59,066 bases of DNA from Candidatus Limosilactobacillus merdigallinarum (GCA_019114515.1 DXFH01000025.1:1-59066), one strand, 5' to 3'; positions 18,042 through 28,214 are shown, numbered from the stretch's first letter. Translations and numbers: made by a program. Notes: generated by a model from the sequence alone, not told the origin.

Positions 18042-18519
18042 ATTTGCTTTCGGCATCTAATTTATGCAGGTCATGAACATATTCGGCCGTCGCTTCATTC
18101 ATAATGTAAGTAACATCCACGTGCAATACATTTTCAAAGACCCACCAGTCAGTAATCAAGAATGGTTGCTTGGCACCATGGAAACCCAAAATGCCTTGTT
18201 TGTGAGCACACTGATTGAGTGCTTGTTGAAACGCCTGTTTTTGCATTTCTTCTTGAGTTTCGCTAGGCATTTTCTGAAGATCCAGTTCATATTCAAACGA
18301 CATGACACCTTTACCCCAGATATCAGCAACTAATTTAGAATCTGCAAATCGATTCTCCCCTAATAAATTTTGGCTTGCTGCGGTGACAACTCGATCTGTT
18401 TGTACTTGTGCCTGGTGTTGAACCATCCTAATTGCCCTTTTAATCATGAAACGGTGGATCATCTCATAGATGCCCAGCACGATTAAAATCGCAATGATGA
18501 CAATGATGCTTAATCTCAT
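18040..18519 (-). CDS. Unknown protein with one N-terminal membrane anchor
   Basis: 159 residues from the ATG at 18517-18519, chosen because GGAG is eight bases before it; the upstream GTG overlaps that site. The first 20 residues form a single hydrophobic anchor (LSIIVIIAILIVLGIYEMIH), with no lipobox or signal peptidase site obvious, followed by a soluble domain of about 135 residues. That part has a helical segment rich in Gln and Glu and ends WWVFENVLHVDVTYIMNEATAEYVHDLHKL. I do not recognise the family. It stands alone between def and rpoY with its own convergent terminator, and its topology suggests a surface-exposed domain. Function unknown. Confidence 0.7.
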   Translation of the reverse strand: MRLSIIVIIAILIVLGIYEMIHRFMIKRAIRMVQHQAQVQTDRVVTAASQNLLGENRFADSKLVADIWGKGVMSFEYELDLQKMPSETQEEMQKQAFQQALNQCAHKQGILGFHGAKQPFLITDWWVFENVLHVDVTYIMNEATAEYVHDLHKLDAESK

Positions 18520-18646
18520 CTTTTTCACTCCGTTCTGTTGTCTGTGATAAGAATACCACAGTTGTAATATGCGCGACAGTCACCGCGAAGTGTGCTAAAC
18601 TAGATTAGTATTTATACGAATCAAAATTATGTAAGAGGAGACCTTT

Positions 18647-18859
18647 ATGACTTTCAAAGTTTACTATCAACCTGACAAGACCATGACCCCTCGTCGTGAA
18701 AACACCCAATCCTTATACTTGGAAGCTTCGTCTGAAGCAGAAGCTCGTCAATTGGTCGAAAACAACACCGAATACAACATTGAATACATCGAACTGTTAG
18801 ATGAAAAATCTTTGGCTTACGAAAAAGAAAACGCTGATTTTAAGCTTACCAAGTTTTAG
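18647..18859 (+). CDS. rpoY: RNA polymerase epsilon subunit
   Basis: 70-residue small RNA polymerase accessory subunit of Firmicutes (formerly YkzG / DUF1447), which binds near the secondary channel. Recognised by the opening [21 protein letters not shown], by [30 protein letters not shown] and by its length. The ATG follows AGAGGAGA. In Bacillus it precedes rnjA; here no RNase J1 gene follows and a terminator at 18881-18906 ends the unit, so it is monocistronic or was separated from rnjA. Confidence 0.92.
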   Translation: MTFKVYYQPDKTMTPRRENTQSLYLEASSEAEARQLVENNTEYNIEYIELLDEKSLAYEKENADFKLTKF

Positions 18860-18880
18860 AGGCAGAACAGTCAATGACTA

Positions 18881-18906
18881 CGGGGCGTTTTAGCGGCCCG
18901 TTTTTT
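18881..18906 (+). terminator. Terminator of rpoY
   Basis: Short GC-rich stem CGGG-GC / GC-CCCG (two-base bulge) followed by six T residues. Confidence 0.7.
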
Positions 18907-18931
18907 CGTAGCTAAGATTAGGAGATAGACT

Positions 18932-19882
18932 ATGCGTTACTCATTTATCGTTAATCCCGTTGCGGGTGGCGGTAACGCCAAAAAAGCTTGGACTCATCTC
19001 GAAAATTATTTAAAACAAGCACAAGTGGACTATGACGTTAAAATCACCCACTATGCCGGTCATGCTGAATACCTTGCTCAAAAAATGACCGAAAATGAAG
19101 ATAGTGGTCAGCGTGTTGTAATCGCTGTTGGCGGAGATGGTACATTAAATGAAGTATTAAACGGCTTAGCTAAAGTTGGCAACCCAGCTAACTTGCCATT
19201 AGCTGATATTCCGTGTGGCTCCGGCAAAGATTTTGCTCGTTCGTATGGAATTAGTACTGACCCAATCAAAGCTTTTCAACAAATTCAGACAGCAAAGCAC
19301 CCAAATAATATTTTTGTTGGTCATTACCAGGAAGCTATAAAAAATACCGAATGGTACTTCGTGAATAACGTTGGTATTGGCTTCGATGCTGCCATTGTTA
19401 GCCGCGCTAACAACTCTAATGTCAAAAAACGGCTAAATCATGCTCACATGGGTACCTTTTCATACCTGTCACAAGCACTCCGAGTGCTTTATGACCAGCA
19501 GCCTTTCAGTTTAAGCGTTGAAGACAGTCGTCATCATGACGTCCTCTCGCGTGCCTTCTTGTGTATTGCAAATAATGGTGCTTATATTGGTGGCGGCTTT
19601 CAGGTAGATCCTTCTGCCTCGATTCATAATAGTGACATTTCTTTAGTTGTTGCCGAACGTAAAAATTGGCTGCAAACTTTATACTTGATGTGGCAACTGG
19701 TAAGGGGGAAACTCCCTCAATCACGCTTCGCCCACTATTACCATGGCAAACGGATCCACTATAGTACCAATTCTCTAGAATTCATGCAAATTGATGGCAA
19801 TGATGGTGGCAACCGTTTTGCGGACCTCACCATTGATTGTCAGCCGTTTCCATTTTGGCAAACGCCATTAAACAACGGCTAG
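18932..19882 (+). CDS. Diacylglycerol kinase-family lipid kinase
   Basis: Cytosolic ATP-dependent lipid kinase of the DagK / YegS / BmrU family; it probably recycles diacylglycerol released by lipoteichoic acid synthesis. 316 residues. NPVAGGG near the start and the nucleotide loop VVIAVGGDGTLNEVLNGL (about 62-79) are diagnostic, followed by IPCGSGKDFARS and VNNVGIGFDAAIV. The ATG follows AGGAG. It lies after rpoY with a terminator between; no downstream partner. The substrate assignment is by family only. Confidence 0.9.
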   Translation: MRYSFIVNPVAGGGNAKKAWTHLENYLKQAQVDYDVKITHYAGHAEYLAQKMTENEDSGQRVVIAVGGDGTLNEVLNGLAKVGNPANLPLADIPCGSGKDFARSYGISTDPIKAFQQIQTAKHPNNIFVGHYQEAIKNTEWYFVNNVGIGFDAAIVSRANNSNVKKRLNHAHMGTFSYLSQALRVLYDQQPFSLSVEDSRHHDVLSRAFLCIANNGAYIGGGFQVDPSASIHNSDISLVVAERKNWLQTLYLMWQLVRGKLPQSRFAHYYHGKRIHYSTNSLEFMQIDGNDGGNRFADLTIDCQPFPFWQTPLNNG

Positions 19883-20029
19883 AAGATTCTATGACGATGC
19901 AGTCATGAAATTTAATCGTCACGATCCGTCACATTCTTATAAAATTTTATTAAGCACAGTACGAAAAAGACTTTTCTGAACTATAACTTGCTAAGATATA
20001 ACTAAATCGTTAAGCGAGGTGAAATTCAG

Positions 20030-20452
20030 ATGGTCTTTCTTTTTTTCCATACTAATGACCCTTCCAAACGTAAAGCGGTCAGGTGGCTAACCCAGCATGG
20101 AATCTCGATTCAACAAAGGAATATCGAAAAAGACCCCCTTTCCCCCGTTGAAATACGCAGATTGCTTAGTCTGTCAATTAATGGTACTGATGATCTGATA
20201 TCAAAGAGATCTCGTGACACCAAAATGCTCAAAATGGATCGCCCTTCCGTAACCATTAATCAGTTAACTGATGCCATTACCAAAAGTCCACGGATCTTAA
20301 AAAATCCAATTATCTTTGATGAAGCTAAGCTTGTCACTGGCTTCGACCAGGAGAAAATGGGGATTTTCATTCCAAAGAAACAACGTCGTCTCGAACTTTC
20401 AGAGATGTTGGCCAAGTTTACACAAAACAATCACCATATTAAATTAGCTTAA
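20030..20452 (+). CDS. Spx/ArsC-family regulator paralogue lacking the redox cysteines
   Basis: 140 residues, aligning without gaps to the canonical Spx of this window (56913-57314). The fold and RNAP-contact region are kept, including Gly52 and GTDDLISKRS. However, the CxxC switch is Asp10 and Lys13, and Arg92 of the RPI motif, needed for redox control in Bacillus Spx, is Asn (NPI). There are no cysteines at all. It may bind the RNA polymerase alpha C-terminal domain without redox control, or interfere with Spx. The ATG follows GAGGTGA. Monocistronic, ended by the strong hairpin at 20456-20492. The family is secure; the role is inference. Confidence 0.85.
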   Translation: MVFLFFHTNDPSKRKAVRWLTQHGISIQQRNIEKDPLSPVEIRRLLSLSINGTDDLISKRSRDTKMLKMDRPSVTINQLTDAITKSPRILKNPIIFDEAKLVTGFDQEKMGIFIPKKQRRLELSEMLAKFTQNNHHIKLA

Positions 20453-20455
20453 AGC

Positions 20456-20492
20456 AAAAAATCTAGCGCCCATACTGAGCGCTAGATTTTTT
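20456..20492. terminator. Bidirectional terminator between the Spx paralogue and prs
   Basis: Fourteen-base perfect stem, AAAAAATCTAGCGC against its complement, with a 9-base loop. It serves the plus-strand gene and prs, which ends at 20504. Confidence 0.9.
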
Positions 20493-20503
20493 ATGATCAT
20501 TTT

Positions 20504-21478
20504 TTATTTAAATAATGGTTGCAGCGATTGGTGACTATGGATTCTCGCAATGGCGTCACCTAACAGACTGGCAACTGACAGCTGCACAATCTTAGCTGAT
20601 TGTTTTTCTTTAGGCAGAACAATGGAGTCCGTAACGACCAGCTTTTCAATCGGTGAATCTTCGATACGACTAACTGCTCCCTTGGATAATACAGGATGCG
20701 TGGCTGCTGCGTAAATGTGGTCTGCCCCACACTTCTTCAGCAGTTTTGCGGAATTAGCCATCCGTGCACCGGTATCCACAATGTCGTCAACGATGACTGC
20801 TGTCTTGTGACTGACATCACCAATCAGCGTTTCTGGTACCTTCTCATGTTCACGCTCACGGTTGGTCTGGTCACGCTTATCAACAATGGCGATTGGAACC
20901 CCACCAATCTTTTCCGCAAATTGCCGCACCAGACTCACTCCGGCATGGTCGGGAGCAACAATTACCAGGTCATCCACCGTTAGGCCCTTGTCCAGGAAGT
21001 AATTAATCAATACCCTTGCGGCTCGCAAGTGGTCCACTGGAATGTCGAAAAACCCTTGCACTTGTGGAGCATGCAGGTCAATTGTAATCAAACGGTTAAT
21101 CCGGTCATCTTCCAGCAAGTTGGCAACCAGCTTGGCCGTGATTGGTTCCCGTGAACGAGCTTTGCGGTCTTGACGAGCATATCCATAGTAAGGCATGACA
21201 ACGTTAATTTTCGCTGCACTGGCCCGTCGCAAAGCATCGACCATAATTAATAATTCCATCAAATTAGTGTTAACGGGTTCCGAAACGGATTGCACCACAT
21301 AAACTTCGCATCCCCGCACGCTTTCATTGATTTCGATTGAAATTTCCCCATCAGCAAAATGGCTGATCGTACAATCACCCAAAGACATTCCTAAGTTATC
21401 TGCGACTTTCTGAGCCAGCGGGTGGTTAGAATTTAAAGCAAATAACTTGACGTTTTGGGCATCTTTAATTTTACTCAT
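20504..21478 (-). CDS. prs: Ribose-phosphate pyrophosphokinase
   Basis: Makes PRPP from ribose-5-phosphate and ATP for purine, pyrimidine, His, Trp and NAD synthesis. 324 residues from the ATG at 21476-21478, with AGGA nine bases upstream; a TTG-initiated extension to 21505 has no ribosome site. Motifs: NVKLFALNSNHPLAQKV, ARQDRKARSREPITAK (ATP loop), IDLHAPQVQGFFDIPVDHL and the PRPP-binding loop VIVDDIVDTGARM. Its promoter lies in the 77-base gap after recD2. Confidence 0.98.
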   Translation of the reverse strand: MSKIKDAQNVKLFALNSNHPLAQKVADNLGMSLGDCTISHFADGEISIEINESVRGCEVYVVQSVSEPVNTNLMELLIMVDALRRASAAKINVVMPYYGYARQDRKARSREPITAKLVANLLEDDRINRLITIDLHAPQVQGFFDIPVDHLRAARVLINYFLDKGLTVDDLVIVAPDHAGVSLVRQFAEKIGGVPIAIVDKRDQTNREREHEKVPETLIGDVSHKTAVIVDDIVDTGARMANSAKLLKKCGADHIYAAATHPVLSKGAVSRIEDSPIEKLVVTDSIVLPKEKQSAKIVQLSVASLLGDAIARIHSHQSLQPLFK

Positions 21479-21520
21479 TCTTCGGCGTCCTTCCATTTTA
21501 AGCAACCTGAAACAATCACA

Positions 21521-21548
21521 TTATTACAAGAAAAATCAACATTTGCAA
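21521..21548 (-). promoter_or_regulatory. prs promoter
   Basis: Minus strand: -35 TTGCAA (21543-21548), 16-base spacer, -10 TAATAA (21521-21526). Confidence 0.6.
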
Positions 21549-21555
21549 GCTGCTT

Positions 21556-24162
21556 TTAAAAATCGCACGGACTTATTCCATCCATGCCAATCATGGGATC
21601 AATCAAATTTTCACTGATGGCGTCAGCTGTTAGGTGACCAGGATTTTTTTGCGCATCATTTGTACTTGATGGTGGGGTGAGTGCCGCCGATGATAAATGA
21701 TGCAACTCTGGATCAACTGGTGAAAATGTTAGGGTATCTCCCGTGGTAAGGTTCGGGTCATCATGATTAGCTGTATCCGTTGCTAGATCATTTGCTTTTG
21801 TATGAGTAGCCTTTCCTGCAGACTTTGATCCCACTGCCATCGTTAATTCAATAGCGCGAGACAAAGAAGTTTGCCGGTATTCAGTTGGCGTTTGAGCACA
21901 ACGGACAAATGCATTCGGGTCACCAATCATCAGTAGCGCCTGGGAAGAACGCGTCACTGCCGTATACAGCAAATTACGGTGCATGATCGTCGGTGCATTC
22001 AGCAAGCGCGGAAAGTACTCTGGCACCATCGGTAAAATGACCACCTTTGACTGGCTACCTTGTGACTTATGAATGGTCATACAGTAAGCAAGCTGTAGTG
22101 CATTGATTTCATTAGGACGTGTGTATTCGACTTCTGTACCGTCGAAATTAACGACAATTTTGCGTTTGGCACGTGCCTTGCTCGATCCGTGGATCACATT
22201 CTGGCCTTCAATGACCTCTATAATCCCCAAATCGCCGTTAAAAACATCCCTATCCGGGTCATTTACTGTCTGCATGACCTTATCACCCACACGGAAGGTA
22301 GTATCACCATGGACCAGTGCTGGCTTTTCACCATCATCGGGATTAAGCTGGTTTTGCAAAAACTGGTTTAAGTAGCGTGTGCCTGCCAATCCAGCATGGA
22401 TGGGTGACAAGATCTGAATATCCATCAACGACAGCTTAAAACGATCCCGGTAGAGTTTCACTGCTTGACTGATAACCGGTCCCACCGTATCAATTTGTGC
22501 AGCATAAAACGCCCGGTGCGAATAAGTCTGCGGATCTTTGGGGGCAAAGGTATCCCGGTCAACTTCACCTTTATTAATTGCACGTGCGAGTGGAATAATT
22601 GACGAGTTTTTTGCCTGACGATAAATATGTTCCAGGCGAATTTGTGGCAAATTATTAACCTCCAACAGGTCATGAAAAACTTGTCCAGGACCGACTGATG
22701 GCAATTGATCACAGTCACCCACCAAAATAATGTGCATTTTTGTCGTCACAGCAGAAATCAAAGCAGCAAACAAAGCAGCACTGGTCATCGACATTTCATC
22801 AATAATGAGTAGATCACAGTCTAAACTGTCAAAATGCATATTTACTAACTGTTGATCATTTACATCAGCCGTTAAACCTAACAACCGGTGAATCGTACTA
22901 GCCTCGATCCCTGTGACACCATTAATTTGCTTGGCTGCCCGGCCAGTGGGCGCCACTAAAATCACATCATCCGCATTTTTTCCGGGGTGCATATTCAGGT
23001 AGGTATTAACAATGCCGTTAACAATGGTTGTTTTACCAGTGCCCGGTCCCCCAGTTAACAAGAGCAACGGTTTAGTAAGCGCCATTTTAATTGCCTGCTC
23101 TTGGATCCGGTCATATTGGGTACTAGCCTCGTTTTCTGCTTCATGCAAAGCATCCTTAAATTTTTTCTCATCTAGCTTGACTGGCTGCGCACTCATTAAT
23201 TCATTTAGTTTAGCTGCAGTCGACCATTCTGATTGATAAAGCGCCTGCGGATAGATTCCTGTGGATTGATCTTCTGCCGCTAAATGTTGCTTAATCAATT
23301 GATCTAGTTCGCTCCGGATATGAACGCTGTCGACCGCTCCCTTAAGCAAGTGGGCAACTGTTACTGATAAAAGCGACCATTTCACATAAGTACAGCCATC
23401 GCGATTGGTGATGGCTACCAGGCTGTAGAGGATTGACCCACGAATACGACGACTATCGGTTAGCTGTACATGGTAACGAACTTGTGCAAGCTGATCAATT
23501 TGTGCAAAACGAATTCCTGCCTGCTGTAAGTCCACTGCCAATTGATAAGGATTATCATGAATTATGCTTAACGTTTTGACCCCATACTGGTCAAAAATCA
23601 AATTCACTTGCCGCTCATTAAAGCCGTCTTCTTTCAATGACTGAATAATTTTACCAGTCGTGTTACCAAAATCGAGTTGGTCAAAGAAGGCAATTAGTTT
23701 TTCTCGATCATGCGCATCAAGCTGGTCAACATCAGCTAAACATTGCGGATTATCAACTACTTTGCGCATTGCATCATCACCCAAACTAGCAAAGATCAGT
23801 TGGGGACTTTTTTTCGGATGCTTTAATTTAATATTGTGGAGGCGTAGGTAACTGGTAAGTTGCGAACCGCTCTGGGGCAATACCACGTGACAGCCGGTAG
23901 ACGCAAACTGCAAGCCATAACGTTGGTCGTCAACCACCCGTCCTTCAAACTCATAACGGTCGCCTTCCACCACATCACCTAATTGACCTTTGACGGTAAT
24001 TTCATCCGTATCCCACTCAAACTTTGTATCTTCAACTTCAACAGCTAAAATCCGAAATAATCCGCGTTCAAAGATCACTACAGATACTTTACCAATCAAA
24101 GACGTCGGGCCCGTCGTCGTGACTGCCTCACTATGTTGCACTGGTTGATTAAAGTCTGACAT
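21556..24162 (-). CDS. recD2: SF1B DNA helicase RecD2
   Basis: 5'-3' DNA helicase of the stand-alone RecD2 (YrrC) type, involved in replication-fork and mismatch-repair processes. 868 residues: an OB-like N-terminal domain (about 20-95), a helix-hairpin region, Walker A GGPGTGKTT (371-379), Walker B LLIIDEMSM, the Q and SH3-like segments, and motif VI region QLAYCMTIHKSQGSQ...LLYTAVTRSSQ. After about residue 780 comes a low-complexity tail ending DPMIGMDGISPCDF. The usual first helix-hairpin phrase FPGIGxxTA is not recognisable at residues 105-130. The ATG follows AGGAGG; that site overlaps the stop of the preceding OB ORF, which is in the same frame. Confidence 0.93.
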   Translation of the reverse strand: MSDFNQPVQHSEAVTTTGPTSLIGKVSVVIFERGLFRILAVEVEDTKFEWDTDEITVKGQLGDVVEGDRYEFEGRVVDDQRYGLQFASTGCHVVLPQSGSQLTSYLRLHNIKLKHPKKSPQLIFASLGDDAMRKVVDNPQCLADVDQLDAHDREKLIAFFDQLDFGNTTGKIIQSLKEDGFNERQVNLIFDQYGVKTLSIIHDNPYQLAVDLQQAGIRFAQIDQLAQVRYHVQLTDSRRIRGSILYSLVAITNRDGCTYVKWSLLSVTVAHLLKGAVDSVHIRSELDQLIKQHLAAEDQSTGIYPQALYQSEWSTAAKLNELMSAQPVKLDEKKFKDALHEAENEASTQYDRIQEQAIKMALTKPLLLLTGGPGTGKTTIVNGIVNTYLNMHPGKNADDVILVAPTGRAAKQINGVTGIEASTIHRLLGLTADVNDQQLVNMHFDSLDCDLLIIDEMSMTSAALFAALISAVTTKMHIILVGDCDQLPSVGPGQVFHDLLEVNNLPQIRLEHIYRQAKNSSIIPLARAINKGEVDRDTFAPKDPQTYSHRAFYAAQIDTVGPVISQAVKLYRDRFKLSLMDIQILSPIHAGLAGTRYLNQFLQNQLNPDDGEKPALVHGDTTFRVGDKVMQTVNDPDRDVFNGDLGIIEVIEGQNVIHGSSKARAKRKIVVNFDGTEVEYTRPNEINALQLAYCMTIHKSQGSQSKVVILPMVPEYFPRLLNAPTIMHRNLLYTAVTRSSQALLMIGDPNAFVRCAQTPTEYRQTSLSRAIELTMAVGSKSAGKATHTKANDLATDTANHDDPNLTTGDTLTFSPVDPELHHLSSAALTPPSSTNDAQKNPGHLTADAISENLIDPMIGMDGISPCDF

Positions 24163-24171
24163 CTGTGCCTC

Positions 24172-24432
24172 CTAATCCAAATGCTGGTACTCTTTGGCCA
24201 CAAATTGGGTACCATGGCGATAATTATGTTGCAATTGCCCCTTAAATCGGTAAGCTTTTCCCACTTGCAAACGACCAAAGTGACCAACGACCGTTATTTC
24301 ACCCTGATCATAATTAAAGCTACTATTGGTAATCTGCACAACATTGATACTAAAAAAGCCATTGACGAAGGTCACCCTTTCGACGACTCCCTCCAATGAC
24401 TCTAATGACGAATCAAACTCGTGATTAGTCAT
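24172..24432 (-). CDS. Small stand-alone OB-domain ORF homologous to the RecD2 N-terminus
   Basis: 86 residues from the ATG at 24430-24432. Its body (LEGVVERVTFVNGFF, EITVVGHFG, YRFKGQLQ, RHGTQF) aligns position by position with residues about 20-90 of the RecD2 next to it (SLIGKVSVVIFERGLF, EITVKGQLG, YEFEGRVV, RYGLQF), so it is a duplicated YrrC-type N-terminal OB domain. It overlaps the TPR gene stop by eight bases and has no ribosome site of its own, suggesting translational coupling. It ends in TAG, followed by only nine bases in the same frame before the recD2 ATG. It may be a real coupled subunit, or the first OB of a tandem-OB RecD2 split by a stop. I cannot decide which. Confidence 0.65.
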   Translation of the reverse strand: MTNHEFDSSLESLEGVVERVTFVNGFFSINVVQITNSSFNYDQGEITVVGHFGRLQVGKAYRFKGQLQHNYRHGTQFVAKEYQHLD

Positions 24433-25096
24433 TTTTTTGCAATTTGCGCAGCGCATGTTCAATATCTGAGATACGCTTCTCACTCTTTTGATAGTAATCC
24501 AAATCAAGCTGCTTAGCAGAAGCAAGGTACTTCTTGTAAGGCTGACCTAAAGCCATAGCAACTAGTCCCCGATTAAACTGCGTGTCGGCTCTGCCTGGAT
24601 GATGCAACAAAATTTGATCATAGTATTGCCCTGCCTGCTTGAACTCGCCCAGTGCTAACAAAGAATCACCCAAGACCTGATTAATTTCCGGATCTTCTGA
24701 GCGTAACTCATAAGCAGTCAATCCATATGCGACCGCCTGCTTATACTGTTTCTTCTTCATGTAGCTCTGAGCCAGCATCAGATAAGAATCAGCCTTTAGC
24801 CGATCGTCATCAATCTGGTTGTAGTATTTAATGGCTTCATCCACCTTGCCTACCGAGTAGTAAACATTGCCTAAGCCATACTTTAAAAGGTTAATGGCTT
24901 TTTGGTCACCCTTCTTCTCGAAGATGCCTAATGCCTTTTGGAAGAGTTCTTCCGCTTGTACATAGTCGTGCAGCCGCGTTAATAAAGAACCTAAATCATA
25001 GTAATTATGAAACTTGTCAGGGTCGGCATCAATGGCCTTCACCAAACGATGGACTAAATGTTCACTTTGCTTTTTCTTTGCTTCTTCGTTATCCAT
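24425..25096 (-). CDS. Tetratricopeptide-repeat protein
   Basis: 223 residues, soluble, built of about five TPR units: NYYDLGSLLTRLHDYVQAEELFQKAL, LLKYGLGNVYYSVGKVDEAIKYYNQI, DSYLMLAQSYMKKKQYKQAVAYGLTAYEL, INQVLGDSLLALGEFKQAGQYYDQIL and TQFNRGLVAMALGQPYKKYL. This is a protein-interaction scaffold with no catalytic site. The ATG follows GAGAGGGG. It sits between the histidine phosphatase and recD2, the same neighbourhood as the TPR gene (YrrB type) before recD2 in Bacillus, so a conserved link to RecD2 is likely. The partner is unknown. Confidence 0.88.
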   Translation of the reverse strand: MDNEEAKKKQSEHLVHRLVKAIDADPDKFHNYYDLGSLLTRLHDYVQAEELFQKALGIFEKKGDQKAINLLKYGLGNVYYSVGKVDEAIKYYNQIDDDRLKADSYLMLAQSYMKKKQYKQAVAYGLTAYELRSEDPEINQVLGDSLLALGEFKQAGQYYDQILLHHPGRADTQFNRGLVAMALGQPYKKYLASAKQLDLDYYQKSEKRISDIEHALRKLQKND

Positions 25097-25111
25097 TAAT
25101 CTTCGCCCCTC

Positions 25112-25768
25112 TCAAATCGTGTCTGTTGGGTCAACATGGTCTTTATGAAGGTAACTGGTGTCATTCCACTTTACCAGCTTGAACTGCTGACCATCATTAG
25201 TCGCCAAAATTGTCGTGGAAGTGTTGCTTAAGCCACCACGGTCTTTTAAGTGTGCAAGTGGCGCACCTAACAAACCATTAATAGAGGCGTTCAAGGCAGC
25301 CCCATGAGAGACAACCACCACATTACCTGTTGGGTATTGCTCAGCATAATCGCGGACAGCGTTACCCATCCGCTTAATAACGGACTGAAAACTCTCACTA
25401 TCGACAACTTTAGGATCATAGCGGTCAGGATGATGACGAAAAGCATCTAAGACTGCCGGCCACCGTTTAGCAACCTCGGCAAATTTCATACCTTCCATTT
25501 TACCTAAGTTAAACTCAGCCAAACGATCATCAATGGTCAGCGGAATATCCTCATTTAAAGCAGCCTTCAATTTTTCGGCAGTCGTCTTTGCACGGGGCAA
25601 AGGTGAGGAAAAAATATGGTCAATGTTGACTCCCTTTAGCGACTTAGCTAACAGTTTAATCTCCTGGTAGCTTTGTGGCAAAAGCGGGGAATCCCCATTA
25701 GTTCCTTGATAACGAGACTGTAAATTCCACTGTGTTTTTCCGTGTCGAATAAAATAAAACTTCGTCAT
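25112..25768 (-). CDS. Histidine phosphatase superfamily protein (phosphoglycerate-mutase-like)
   Basis: 218 residues. The catalytic RHG motif is at the N-terminus (FYFIRHGKTQWNLQSRYQG, His8), with the distal acid and second His regions LAEFNLGKMEGM and VVVSHGAALNASI. The family includes broad-specificity phosphatases as well as cofactor-dependent mutases; the short length and loops favour a phosphatase, but the substrate cannot be read from sequence. The ATG follows GGTGG. First gene of the unit phosphatase-TPR-OB-recD2. Confidence 0.9.
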   Translation of the reverse strand: MTKFYFIRHGKTQWNLQSRYQGTNGDSPLLPQSYQEIKLLAKSLKGVNIDHIFSSPLPRAKTTAEKLKAALNEDIPLTIDDRLAEFNLGKMEGMKFAEVAKRWPAVLDAFRHHPDRYDPKVVDSESFQSVIKRMGNAVRDYAEQYPTGNVVVVSHGAALNASINGLLGAPLAHLKDRGGLSNTSTTILATNDGQQFKLVKWNDTSYLHKDHVDPTDTI

Positions 25769-25857
25769 TATCCCACCATGTATTCAATATATAGAATCAC
25801 GTCTATCATACCAGAGTTTTGTGCAAAAATGTGTTTGATTGGTAAAGAAATAGCAAA

Positions 25858-25884
25858 AGCGGGGTGGAGAGTCCCCACTCCGCT
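25858..25884 (-). terminator. Terminator of mnmA
   Basis: GC-rich hairpin, minus strand AGCGG-AGTGG.. against ..CCACC-CCGCT, followed by TTTT. The U tract is short. It lies 40 bases past the mnmA stop. Confidence 0.65.
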
Positions 25885-25924
25885 CATAAAATACTGAATT
25901 AATTGGGGAAAAAAGACCCACCCA

Positions 25925-27506
<1,582 letters not shown>

Positions 27507-27507
<1 letters not shown>

Positions 27508-28205
27508 TATGCTTCCTCCAGATTGTGAAACAATTGCAAAAGCATCTTAGCTGACCGTTGTCCTGCCTGAATAATAAACTCGTCGAAGCTGTCGCCAGCA
27601 TCCTCGTCACCAACATCCGACATTGCCCGTACAACGACATATGGAACATTATGGTCACAGGCTACTTGACCGACCGCCGCACCTTCCATTTCAGCAGATA
27701 ATGCTTCCGGGAAGTAATGTTTGATTTTACTAATGACCTCTTTGCTGGAAACAAACTGGTCGCCAGACACAATCAATCCCTTTTCGATATTTAAGCCCGT
27801 CTCTTGACCAGCTGTCGCTAAAGCATCTATCCATTTTGGTGAAGCCTTAAAACGGGCCGGTTGACCAGGCAACTGACCATATTCATAATCAAATGCCCGC
27901 ACATCAACGTCGTGGTAAGCCGTTTCTGTCGAAATAACCACATCACCGACACGCTGGTTCTGCCCGATACCCCCAGCTGACCCAGAATTAATCACTACAT
28001 CAGCTGCAAAATCGGTAATTAAATGCTCAGTGGTAATTCCAGCTTCCACTTTTCCAATGCCCGATTCAACCAGCACAACGGAAACACTGTCAATGCTGCC
28101 ACTATAATAGATTTTGCCCCCAACATCCGTTTGGCTGTCTTGATCTAAATGTTCTAATAGCGTCTTTAACTCTTCCTGCATTGCGCAGATAACACCAAAT
28201 TTCAT
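27507..28205 (-). CDS. mtnN: 5'-methylthioadenosine / S-adenosylhomocysteine nucleosidase
   Basis: Hydrolyses MTA and SAH in the activated methyl cycle and feeds autoinducer-2 synthesis through S-ribosylhomocysteine. 232 residues with family motifs GVICAMQEELKTLLE, VINSGSAGGIGQN, SGDQFVSS, the catalytic EMEGAAVGQVA and the base Asp in MSDVGDEDAGD. The ATG follows GGAGGAAA. Part of the unit csp-NUDIX-tail-anchored protein-mtnN-DUF1831-(mnmA). Confidence 0.97.
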
Positions 28206-28214
28206 AATTTCCTC

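Noticed and set aside
18647-18906. rpoY not followed by rnjA, considered as a rearrangement
   Set aside because: Gene order around rpoY varies between genera and nothing in the sequence marks a breakpoint.
19883-20029. Small palindrome ATGAC / GTCAT after the lipid kinase gene, considered as a terminator
   Set aside because: Only five pairs and no T run; likely chance.
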